Positions 1 to 10,711 of a stretch of 64,000 nt of DNA are shown here, in pieces. The notes beneath the pieces were generated by a model. The model ran no database searches, was not told the DNA's origin, and saw nothing but the letters and a program-made list of their open reading frames with translations. The DNA comes from Brachypodius melanocephalos. Taxonomy: Eukaryota; Chordata; Aves; Passeriformes; Pycnonotidae. The stretch spans positions 34,986,747-35,050,746 of the forward strand of contig VZSR01003807.1 of assembly GCA_013398615.1 (NCBI GenBank), read 5' to 3'. Within the stretch, counting starts at the first letter, position 1, and every line of letters begins with the position of its first letter. The translations under genes were made by a program, and so were the position numbers.

Positions 1-7
1 ATAAAAG

Positions 8-84
8 TGTTTTTCTTTGGTTGTTATTGTTAGTTTGATTTTGTTAGTTTGTTTGTGGATTGGTTTTGTTTTGTTTTGTTTTAA
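8..84. repeat. G/T-rich low-complexity tract
   Basis: The + strand is almost only T and G with occasional A. It contains repeated TTTG/GTTT units and ends in a short run of GTTTT units. It is low-complexity sequence of the same flavour as 49311-49432. No coding or RNA signal is visible. Confidence 0.7.
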
Positions 85-3000
85 TGTATAAAATATAGAT
101 TTTCTCATCATGAATTAAAAACCTTATCCAGGATGTATGGAGTTCACCATTTCCACCTTAAATAAAAGTTTGATAACCTTTGTTTGACACCTGATTTAAG
201 TGGAAGGTCATCCTAAAAGTGATCATAAATCTTTCCTGTTCTGAAAACGCTTATACTTATGAATCCATGAGTGATATAGATTCATCAGCAATTTCCCTAT
301 CCCAAAGGCATAATAAAAACATATTTTTACTACATCATTTGATTACACATAATCATTTAACTCTATGTATATATAAATATACATATACACAAAGTATAGT
401 CACTTTATATAGATATAAAAACATGATACATTGTCATTATGTCAAAGCTCAGTTCTGAAAAACCTCTCCTGGATCTTAATATGACTGTCCAAATAAGAAA
501 TCTTGCATGCCCAAATGGTCATCAAGTATGCAGCCTATGCCCCTCTGAAATCAATTGGAAGCTTTTCCATTAACTTTAACAAAGACTACATGAAACCTTA
601 ATTTAACTTTAAATTTGACATTTACTTATCCAAGTCATCTGTTAGAATATGAAAATGCTCTCCTATGTTAAGTGATTAATAACAAAAATGAGTGTTCCAA
701 ATTTCTTTGAATATTTTTCTGTCTATCTTTATATACATATTAGTATATTTGTTTCTTATAATAGAATCTGAGTTTCTAGAAATTTGCTATAATTTTTTTG
801 TGGCTTTTGTTGTTTTCCAAATGAAAAATAGTGTCAGAAAATATTTTCCTGGTTTATGCAGTACAACTAAAACAGCTACATTCCATATAAAGGAGTCTGA
901 ACTCTGTAGTAAAATCTTAATTGTAGTTACTTTCATTAAGAAGGGGAACAGGTGTGCTGGTGATCCACTTAGCATTAAGCAAGGGATTTTTTGTTATGGT
1001 GTTGGCCTAAACCCAGAGCAACTCTAGTAAAAGTTATTAAATCCATGTATCATTAAAGCAACGATATGGAAGATTCTTGGTTTCGTTTTTAAATCCTGAT
1101 TTGCAGCATTAGTTATCTTTTTATTGGTAGTTACAGACCAATAGAAAACTGTGATGAAATGTGTATCATCTTCATAGAATATGGGCATGTCATTTAAAGT
1201 GATAATTGAGCTGAGTAATGTCTGTGTCTTCATGCCACTGGCTATTTTGGTCATGCAGTGCTTAATACATTAATTTCTAAATAAATACCATAGCAAAATA
1301 GACATTTTCAAATAGGAAAAACAAAACAAATAAAAACAAAAACCCTGGTATAAGTTTAGGTATAAATGATTTGTACATTTTAAACCCAAAGTTTAAAATC
1401 AAAATAATTGGATTTTAACATCACAATCAAAAGTCTCTTCTTTCTGGCAATACCTGTGCAGAACAGAATAGAAATCCACCTTCAACAAAGAGGCTATGAA
1501 AGGTTACTTCTACAAAGAGCACAGGTCATAGTTATTTGCTTGTTTTACTTTTCGGATGGAGATTAGCATCCTGGTAAACTGAACTATCTATTTTAAATAA
1601 CATAGTAGCTGGGACAAGGTAGAAGTGGAATCCATGGGAGTTATCATCCATTTCTATCTCCTCTCTATCTCTTTCTCAAACACTCATTATGTCATTATTG
1701 TGTTCCTGGAAAACTTTTTCATAAATGTCATTATTAAATTTTGGAAAAAAAAACCACTCAAGATTTTTTTTCTGTAATTTTAAATGAGATCAAATATCCA
1801 AATCTTAAAGAAAAGTTCAACAACTGTCCACACAAATTAATGCTACTTGTTCTTTCAACGTTTAAGACTTTTTTTAAAAATAATTTTACTTTTAAAAATC
1901 AGTTTAATCAATTTGCCTACTGGAAAACATATTCAAGCAGAAAACATAATTATCTTTTATGATCAAAAAATCAAACTAAATAAATTTGTCAAAACTACTC
2001 TTGTGAACAATTTTGCTTTCAGAAGACATGCATTTTCTGCCTGCAAATACTAGGTCTTGTGCAAAGGTTTTGATCACTTTCATTAAAATTTGTATTTTAG
2101 TGACAAATGATGCTGACAAGTACTTTCATTAATCTGTGTGACTAATAAGCAGTAGAACTGAACCCAATATTTTCTAAATTAAGAACTCAAATGATTAATC
2201 ATCAGTTCTGTGTATTTGGTAGCAGATCTCAGATAAAAGCAACATGGTATATGGGTTTAAAAAAGTTAATGAATTCTTGTTTGTTAGAACCAGATGCCAA
2301 TAGCAAGATTCCAGTACCATACAAAATCCTTAAGTAGTCACCTTCCAGAATTTAATGATGGAACTGAATTAAATAAGAAGCAGAATAAGTACTTTCAATG
2401 CCTGGCATACATTGCTTTTGGTTTTAAGACAAAAGAGTCCAAAGACCTAGAACTCCGCCCTCAGCACCCAGTAATAGCTAAATTTTCTGTTCCTTGTTGA
2501 AAAGGTTTCAAGACTAGACCAAGGTTGGTCATTACAGACGGGAGAGAAATGACTCAGTACTAGAAACTGATATTTCAAGAAAAGTCTTAAATATAAGTAC
2601 ATTGAGGATTTGCTAGATGTTACAATTTTTCCTACATGATTTGCATTTCAGGGTGTTTTTCATGTGTTCAGAATAGAACGAATCCCACGAGAAGCCAATT
2701 ATGCTTCTCTTGTACTAGGTGCGGCATAGTCCATGTCTAATAGGATCCCAGCTACCTACCAGATGTCAAGTCTGAAGTTCAGTTTGAAAGTAACATACCC
2801 AGGTTTGGATGCCTTTAGATAGATGCCAAAAATGGAGGCCATGTTAGAATCTTATCACGTTCAAATAGTGAAGCCTAGAGAACACTTAATGTCTAGGCAA
2901 CTGCAGAAAGGCATGAGGCTCTCCTAGGTTTATGTTGTATCTACCAGCCTTTTGTAAATGTCTTAAACATCCTGTGCCATTTTAAGAGAAAACCTATACA

Positions 3001-3605
3001 TGGTCATCTGTGTCCATAAAAATTTAAGTATTTAAAGCTAAAGCAGATTTCTACCCTGAATATGACACCAGCTCTCAAACTGGTATAGGAAAGCTTCTGG
3101 ACAAGAATCATTGTCAGAATCCTTTAAGAAGTACCTAAAAAAACAAGAATGTGATGGAATAATTGCTTCTATCTAGAATATATTGTTCTTTCCATGGGAT
3201 GTGTCCCCTGTCAATGACAGATCTTAAATAATTTTAGCTAGCTGACTTTAGTTTTAGTGACTTAGGCCTGGTCTTAGAATACTCAGTGATGTAAAAGCAG
3301 CTGGAGACTGGACCATAAAAACATAATTGAAGACTGTAACCAGGCATCTTTCCTTAAGAAAAGAGGTCCTGAAATCCCAGGTGGCTGAAAGAAAGAAGTC
3401 CCAGTTTCTTTCAGCCCAATAATCTCAACCTGTGAGTGGCACATACTGACAACAAGAGGCAATAAGAGGCATAAGGGATGTTTTGCCATTTCACTAACTA
3501 ACAGAGAAACATTGACAAAGGAAACAGTGGAAATTACTAAATAAGCAAATACATAAAAGAATAAGAGATAATTAATCATATGTTCTCTTAGATTAATCCT
3601 CTTTG
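85..3605. other. unique AT-rich sequence, no gene recognised
   Basis: AT-rich sequence with short chance open frames (up to about 110 codons) of non-protein-like composition. No splice-bounded exon, known repeat or RNA gene could be recognised. Around 2680-2960 there are several diverged copies of 'ctag/taggc'-type words that could be a very old interspersed repeat, but I cannot place it in a family. Confidence 0.5.
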
Positions 3606-3650
3606 TTTTCCTTTCCCCTTTTTCCCCCCTTCTTTCCCTTTCCCTTTCCC
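3606..3650. repeat. pure pyrimidine tract with five C-runs
   Basis: This is 45 consecutive pyrimidines. C-runs lie at 3615-3618, 3624-3629, 3636-3638, 3642-3644 and 3648-3650. The last 18 bases are three exact TTTCCC units, and 3636-3650 reads the same in mirror image. The - strand therefore carries five G-runs with spacers of 3-6 bases, a quadruplex-type motif. The + strand could form an i-motif or triplex. Confidence 0.8.
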
Positions 3651-4772
3651 ATAAAAATGTCCTCCAAAGAAGGAATTGTTCTGCCATGTTTCTGGAAAGC
3701 CAAAACAGAGAACTCCTAAGCCTTTCAGCTCAACTCTGCTGGCTGCTGAAAACGCTTAGTAGTTTTTCTTGTAAAACTACTAAGAGAGTATGTAAAAGAG
3801 AATGGGAGGAAGAAAGGAACAGGAAAAAAAAAACCAAAACAGAGAGAGTAATAAGAGGACAGATATGGTTCTCAGTTTCTTGCAATGTCTGTCCCTTCGG
3901 ATGACTGACTAACTTCAGATAGGGAAAAGCAAAAACAAGAGCAAAGCAAACAAGAAGACTAGGAAACTCAAAACAGCTTGAAGGAAACCAAGAGGGACTG
4001 TAAACTATCCTCTTTTGTATGCTCCATTGCTTGTTTATTGATGCAGATGGGATAGAGTCAATATGGCTGTGAATTTAGCATAAAATTTGAGAATTCAGGT
4101 TAGTAACTCCCAATTCTAGAGAACAGAATAGCTGGTTATAGATTTTAATCATTCAAGATTTACAATCTTCCATTCGAAAATCACAAGAGGACTTAGGCAT
4201 TCCTCACTGTTTCAGTAGATTTGGTCCATATCATTTAGCAATGAAATATTAATATTAAATCTGGAGATTGGTGTTTAATTTGATTTCATAGATCAGTTAG
4301 GCAACCAAGGGAGCAGATAATTGGATAGCTGCAGTCTGCTCTTCACTGTAGAGGGTCTTTTACAAACCTGACAGTCCATTTATTTTTTTGGATTTAGTGG
4401 TTGAATAATTCACTGTAGAGAATAATTTTCAAATGTAATAATTTCTTAGAGTCCTTTAAGCAGAGAGACCTGGTAACAAAGAACCCATCATCTCATTTAA
4501 TTTCTAATGTAATTGTGGGTGTTGATGACCATATAAAACCCCTCAGTGACGCTGATCAGACCATCTCAAATGTCATTTCTCCAACGTGTACTGTTATGAT
4601 TGGCTTGAATACTTAGGTTGTCCAGCTGAATCCTGGAAAATGGGCTATCGAAGAAAGGTGATAACATCACTGTCTTTGGGATTCACTCCCTCTTGTGGCA
4701 ATAAGCCACAACAATTGATGTGGTTTACACATTTTACGTCTTTGTTTTTTTAAAAAGTTCCTGCTACTGTTA
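3651..4772. other. unique sequence, no gene recognised
   Basis: Purine-rich patches at about 3784-3865 follow the pyrimidine tract. The rest is ordinary AT-rich unique sequence. Nothing else is recognisable. Confidence 0.5.
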
Positions 4773-5264
4773 TTACCTGAGACAACAGTTCTCCCAGCAT
4801 TTAGAATGAGAGTTGTAGAGACAAGTGAAACACTGTTTCAGTTCCACCGTGTATCCGTGTCTATTCACACACCGTGTATAGGTATTGTTAATGTATATAC
4901 AACAATAAACACTCACATCACAAGTATTTAAGCACACTGACTCAGTCTGAAGTGGACCGAAATGAACCCCCAACAAATCTTTCCTAAAATATTTCCTGAC
5001 TACGTTTAAAAAACTCAACTTACTTTCAAAGAATTTCTTGCTGCTGCTAAACTGTCTTATCATTTCAGAGGCAATGTGCCACATATTCTCCATAGGAACA
5101 TACAAGATATAATGTATGTAATTGTAGTACTGGATGCATTTTGCAAAGGTACTGCATGCACTGCTGAATAATGAAGTACTTAATATTCTGCAGAATGTCA
5201 AGCTTTTCAATTTATGACACCCAGGTTTCTTCAGCATAGTGGATAAAGTTTTATTTTTTAGCAA
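4773..5264 (-). other. unexplained long open reading frame (163 codons), probably non-coding
   Basis: An ATG-to-stop frame of 163 codons on the - strand, among the longest in the window and not overlapping any recognised repeat. The predicted product is rich in Cys, Ser, Tyr and Asn. The Cys residues cluster in the C-terminal half in a spaced pattern, but no signal peptide is obvious at the N-terminus, which starts with several Lys. I recognise no domain. In sequence this AT-rich a frame this long is uncommon but can arise by chance over 64 kb. No flanking splice or promoter signals were convincing. It could be a chance frame, a remnant of an old element, or a lineage-specific gene. Confidence 0.12.
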
Positions 5265-8200
5265 CTTGAAATTAAAAATAAATTGGACACTAGATCATGC
5301 CTTAAAATCACAGTCTATTACAAAAAGTTTTAGATGGAACTGTAAGGTTATTGGGAACATCCACTGGAATGGGCAGAAAAGTGGCCATATGCTAATGCAG
5401 AAGGTGTGGGTATGTGGAGTCATAAGGGTAAAAGCAATTACGTTTTTGTGAGAACAAAATTGTGAAGGGCTCACAAGATCATGTGCCTAGTGGTTAGTGC
5501 TCCAGGTGGAACCCAACTTATGAAAACATAAGACAAAAACCAGTGTCTTGAGAACTTAATAATTTTGTAGTGAGAGCAGACTAGAAACTGGTTGCAGAGG
5601 TTTAAGAAGACAAAAGAAGCTCACTTGTCCTCTCTGCCTACTCTGTCTTTTACCCAGATCTTTTTCACATGGAAATAAAACACAAGTGTGATCATATTAT
5701 GTACCATGCAGCAGGAATGGTAAGATCAGAGAAGCAGATTGTTCACACACAAAAGAATTTGCAGAGTGTGAACTATATATATGAAATGTAGGACACAAAC
5801 AAAAACAAGGATGAACTGTAACAATTTCGAAAAAGATCCTTAAGTCTTCTGTGTTCTGAGCATACAGAAAGTGGGGGAAAAAAAAAAAAAGGTTATTTCT
5901 TTTTCTTCTTCAGGAGTGTTTTATCTTCTATGAAGAAAAAAAAAAAATCTGAGTATAAAGAGGGGCTTCCTGACAGCATAAAATGTGTAGCATATGCTAG
6001 GTTTCAGGGAACATGTAAAATGTTGCTCATTGTTTTTTTTTTTCTTTTGTAAGTTTAAACCTTGCAGAGAGAGACTAATAGTTGAAAGTGCTAAACTACT
6101 AAGAATTAAACATACTCATAATTACTTCTGGCAGTGATGTCAAAGGGAAAAAAATCATAGCCCTCCTCTTAATTTGGAAATTAACACCTTGTCATCATAT
6201 TCTTTTCTAACTTTATCAAAAAAGTGACTAAAATGAGAGGGTTTTACATAGTATCCTTTAAAATATTATGTTAAATCTACATTAACATTGTTTTAACTGT
6301 AAAAACTAGAGACTGTACAAACTGGTGTTTAAAAAAAAAGATGCAGCACAAGAACATCTCTAAATTCCAGTACCATCTCCAAATAAAAGAAACAAAAAGC
6401 AAAGTAATAGAGCAACCAAAAGAATTTGTTGTCAAGAGACAATCCTGAGCACAAACTGGTGCCATTTAAATAAATATACTGCAATTAAACTGTAAGCCGG
6501 ATCCATAGGAACAATTGAATGTTAAGCACGATCCCTAAGAACTCTAAAGAGATTCATAAGTGAATTTACAGGGAATACTGCATGAATTGATAATGACAAA
6601 TTCACCAAATTCTCATAGTAAATGGCTTCCAGATGTTCACTGTTCCCATTATTGTTGGAAATCCAAAGACACATGGACGAATATGAGGACATATGAGTAT
6701 TATTTCAGGCCATTTAAAAACAAGCTACTTCATCAGTTTTGTAGATGCTCTTTGGGGTTTTTATTGTTGTTGTTGTTTTTGGGTTTTTTTTTTCTTTTAT
6801 AATGTTTTTTGTTGATCTAAGGATCACTACATAAGGATATCCATGAGACTCAAGACTCAAGTATGTTCTCATTAGGTTTTTGATATGGCTAAATCTACTT
6901 TTTTAATCTGCATTACAGATAAACTAATTTAAAAATCTGGAAAAGAGAAATTACTGACTTGTGTGCAATACAAATTTCATACATGTGAGAACTGAGAAGG
7001 ATCTCAGACCTGCTGGGTTTTGTTTGTACCCAATGTCCTTGTGAAAACTTGTTCTATTCATTACTGTGAAGTACTTCCTTATTCGAGTGATAGATTTATA
7101 TGTAGTAATTGATTAAGTCTGAGATTGCTTTTATGCAAATCTAGCCATCAAAACTGAAATGTCTTTTCTTAGTTTTCTGAGTGGGCTATGAAGAGACACG
7201 TTCCTGCAGAGGTTGTTTCTGCCTGTTCCAGAACAGATCTCAAAGGCAGTGGTGATGAGCTGCTTTTCTGGAGTTTGCAATTTACCTTCAGAGAGTCTTA
7301 GCTTTAGGCCCACCACAAAGATCCTAGATGATTATCCTAGGTTTGACACATAACTCTAGTCATTGACTTTATATGAAAGTAATAATATCCTTAAATTATT
7401 ACAAACATTAGAGTGTGAAGAGCCACTCATAGATCTGCTTGATTCGATAAAGGGTCTTCAACAAGTGATACTTGACAGACCACAAAAAAGTCAAGCCATG
7501 GACAGCTAAGAAATAGGTTTTCTGTGTGGTGCTTTTCAAGTTGAATAATCAGATCTTGATTTATGTCTTCAAGCAACAAGATGAATATTAATTCCAATTT
7601 TGAGATGTTAAACATATTAATTATCCTTGAAGAGAAAGAACATAAAACCCCAAGAAAATAATTTCAGCACTTTGTTTAAGTGTATTTAAAGAATTGTGCC
7701 ACCTATTTATAAAACAAGGAACTTCTGCTGCTCTGATGTCTACCATAGCATAACTCCTGGTGACAAATGAACTCCGTCAGGGCAGGTAGTTCAATGTTGC
7801 TTTCTGTTGTGGAAATACGATGTGACCACTCTGCTCCTAAGGCAAATATTGTTCTCTCAGAATAGTCTGCTCTTAGTTATAATTTGCACATTCCAACCAG
7901 TCATGCAATGAAAAGTTGAAGAGAAGCTTGTAGAGGAAATCAAGCATATTGGGTTATGTTTTGTGATACACAGCTCAGTATTAAGCACTGGAAAATAAGA
8001 TGTATATGATATGAAGAGAAATTCCATGTGCATTTGAATACTAGTTACACATAAAGGCTTTTTTATAATAAATTAGAATGACATAAAAGGAGAGCTGTAG
8101 TATTCATAATGGGCAAAAAAACAGTCACTTAAATTATCCTCTAAACATAGGTGGGTTTCATACAATCCTAATGTATATAATTTTGGTCAACGTTAAATAA

Positions 8201-9675
8201 TGTGAAAGGCAGCAAACTCTGTATCAATGCATTATGCTCCACTGAAATATGAAATTATATTAAATTCTTATTTTGTTTATCATTATTGTTTGGCCTATTA
8301 TTAATTTTAAATGACAATTATAATTAATACTGTTAGACTTTAGGCCTTGAAATAATGCATGACACTCCTCAGATAAACAATCTGCCTATATTGTATTTAG
8401 AGAAATAAACAAGTCATAACCTCTTTTACAGAATAAATGGAGGGCTAATCTATGTTTTACTTTCAAGTCCTTTGCATTATATTTCAGAGAAGTAGTCAAG
8501 AAGTAGATGACCACATAAGTCTTTGTATTTCCAGAGGTTCACAAGCTGAGTACTCAACGATTTTTTTATTCTTTTCTGTTGCATTCTTTCTATTCAGGAT
8601 TAAAAACATCAGGCTAGACTCTTCTGGAGGAATCTTGTACAGAAATTTCAAATTTGTGAGGTTAAGGCAATGCAAAACTCACAAAATTTGCACCTCTTTA
8701 TGTTGACTTTCTCTAAACACAAAGAAAACATGATGTGCAATAGTCAAGCCAACTTCCACTGGAGTTCCTAAATATGGTGTACCATCCTCATTTCAGGAAC
8801 CAATTTTGATTTTCTTTTTTCTCCTTTCTCAGTATTATTACAATGTGCATCTACCCTCTATTCTTTTGTCAATATTACCACTACAGTGATCCAAAGAATC
8901 AGTTTCTAGATTTTATCAGCCTTATATTGCATAGCAGGAAAGGATTGTTAGCTTGGAGTGCAATGAGTGGAAAATGCCAGGCTTATTTTCATAGAGACAG
9001 ATGGTGACTGTGAACCGTGCCATCTATCCTACCCTTCTGTGTATGACTTTATGCAGAGTATGACTTGAACTCGTCCTTATACACTGGAATACCTTGCTGG
9101 CAATGCTAACGAAGAAGAAAAAAAAGCCAGCAATGAATTTCAACTATCACCATTTAAAGAAATCCAAATATTTTAATATGTCTTCCACCCCACTCCTGCT
9201 AAGCTGTTGTGACTCTGCGTTGTCTCCAGTGATGTACAATGTTTAGAGCTGAGACTCAAAACGCTATTTCAAAGGCTAAAATCCAACTGGAATTGATAGC
9301 TTGATTCCAGGGACTTTAATACAGTTTTACTTCTTGTTAGCCAGAGGAAATGAAATGAAATGACCTTATGCCTAAATCATATGACTTAGGACATGGAGTA
9401 AATATCCTTGAAATAATAATTAAAATGGGAATTTTACACCACTCACTTTAAAAAAAAATTATGACTAAAAAAATTGGCATGGTATTTTTAAGTAAAATTT
9501 TTATATTGGTTTATATGTGTGTAAAGTTAGTTACAGAGAGAGATTTTATTGATAAACTTAAAAGGTAATTTTCTTGGTAAAAAAGTCCTGTAATTATAAA
9601 AAATCCCCGTAAAAATGTACAGTTATTCTGGAATTGAGGCTAGAACAATTTTTAAATTAGAGAAGTAGCATTTTG
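5265..9675. other. unique AT-rich sequence, no gene recognised
   Basis: AT-rich unique sequence with several short A or T homopolymers (near 5879, 5937, 6031 and 6785) and a short TTG repeat near 6764. Open frames are short and unlike known proteins. No repeat family or RNA gene was recognised. Confidence 0.5.
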
Positions 9676-10160
9676 TTAATTGGCGCGCTCACATTAAGTA
9701 TTTAAGATTATAATTAATTACTTTCTATACTCTTAATTGAAACATTACAACATACTTGGTTACTATTTAATTAGGAAACACATTAATTATATATTAAGGT
9801 CTTCAATTGTTTATACAGCCAAGCCTCCCCTTTGAAGGGAATTCAGCAGTAAACAAGCCAAGGCTCAGCGGAGCATTCTGGCATGAAGATGCAGCAGCAT
9901 CGTTGTTGCTGCTGTGACTTACTTTGATTTGCATGGGCTGAGCAGTGATCAGTGAGCAGCTCCATGGGAATTCAGGCTGCCCTGCTCAGATGAGCCACGG
10001 GAACAGGCGTGTCCCAGCGCACTCGGAATGCGCGACATGCACTCGCCCCCATACGGCAATGCACAATTGGGCGGAAATGTGCCATGTTAGCCATCACCAT
10101 GGAAAGCCTTCAATGCATAATAAAGGGAAGGAATCAGCTGTAAAGGTAACAAATTTCCCG
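9676..10160. promoter_or_regulatory. candidate cis-regulatory / conserved non-coding element
   Basis: This segment differs from its surroundings. The left part (9676-9825) is dense in TAAT/ATTA cores of the kind homeodomain proteins bind (for example TTAATTA words near 9715 and 9783) and starts with a GGCGCGC word. The middle (9840-9940) has a short inverted repeat (CAGCAGCA at 9892-9899 and TGCTGCTG at 9907-9914) and an exact octamer ATTTGCAT at 9927-9934, the known POU-factor site. The right part (9998-10073) holds nine CpGs in about 76 bases, ending in GGGCGG, in a region where CpG is otherwise scarce. The 97-codon open frame that crosses it (9945-10235) shows no recognisable protein. The regulatory role is inference; the motifs are directly visible. 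Confidence 0.35.
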
Positions 10161-10332
10161 CCATTAATTTCTTTTAGTGTAGTCTATTCTAGTTCTTTTA
10201 ATATTTATGGAAAAAAAACCAAATTAAGATTATAATACTAGCTTTCTACGGGTATATTTAGAATATTTTTTCCCTTCTGGGAGACAATAAATTTTGATAA
10301 TTTAGTCTCCAGATATATATCACACAGACCTT

Positions 10333-10587
10333 ATCACTCTCTACAGCTTCCCGAAAGGTGGTTGTAGTCAGGTGAGGGTTGGTCTCTTTCTCCAGGCAGC
10401 AGCTGACAGAACAAGAGGACACAGTCATAAACTGCACCAAGGGAAATATAGGTTGGATGTTAGGAAAAAGTTTTTCACGGAAAGAGGGATAAAGTACTGG
10501 AATGGCCTGCCCAGGAAGGTGGTGGAGTTGCCATCCCTGGATGTGATTAAAAAAAGACTGGACGTGGCACTTGGTGCCATGATCTAG
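10333..10587 (+). pseudogene. CR1 ORF2 C-terminal remnant (open)
   Basis: An uninterrupted frame of 84 codons plus stop matches the C-terminus of CR1 ORF2, downstream of the reverse-transcriptase core. Recognisable words in order are KGGCS, the FFTER block, YWNGLP, VVELPSL and the final KKRLDVAL before the stop at 10585-10587. The catalytic endonuclease and reverse-transcriptase domains are absent because of 5' truncation, so no active enzyme could be made. The long - strand open frame over the same bases is only the antisense of this element. Confidence 0.85.
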
Positions 10588-10645
10588 TTGAGGTGTTAGG
10601 ACTGGGTTGGACTTGACAATCTTGAAGGTGTCTTCCAGCCTAGCA

Positions 10646-10711
10646 ATTCTGTGATTCTGTGATCCTGTGATTCTGTGATTCTGTGATCCTGTTATTCTGT
10701 GATTCTGTGAT
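10646..10711 (+). repeat. CR1 terminal octamer array, 8.25 copies
   Basis: Eight tandem copies of ATTCTGTG plus a final AT. The third and sixth copies begin ATC instead of ATT, which gives a 24-base higher-order period (ATT, ATT, ATC). The sixth copy also ends GTT. In CR1 the octamer is the 3' terminus used in target-primed reverse transcription. Most copies I recall carry only a few units, so this tail is expanded. Confidence 0.95.

Larger units (their letters stand above)
10325..10711 (+). mobile_element. CR1 LINE, 5'-truncated 3' end
   Basis: This is the last ~390 bases of an avian CR1 non-LTR retrotransposon in forward orientation. It contains the end of the reverse-transcriptase ORF2, the short 3' UTR with the typical 'gttggacttgacaatctt' stretch, and the terminal octamer repeat. 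CR1 copies are usually 5'-truncated like this because reverse transcription starts at the 3' end. The copy looks fairly young because the end of its frame is still open. It lies about 165 bases downstream of the CpG-rich candidate regulatory segment. Confidence 0.95.

Noticed and set aside
3283..3687. 134-codon - strand open frame with an Arg/Glu/Lys-rich start
   Set aside because: The charged N-terminal part is the translated pyrimidine tract; the rest has no recognisable domain.
10646..10711. Regular short repeats that could be mistaken for a CRISPR array
   Set aside because: Contiguous octamers without spacers in a vertebrate CR1 tail.
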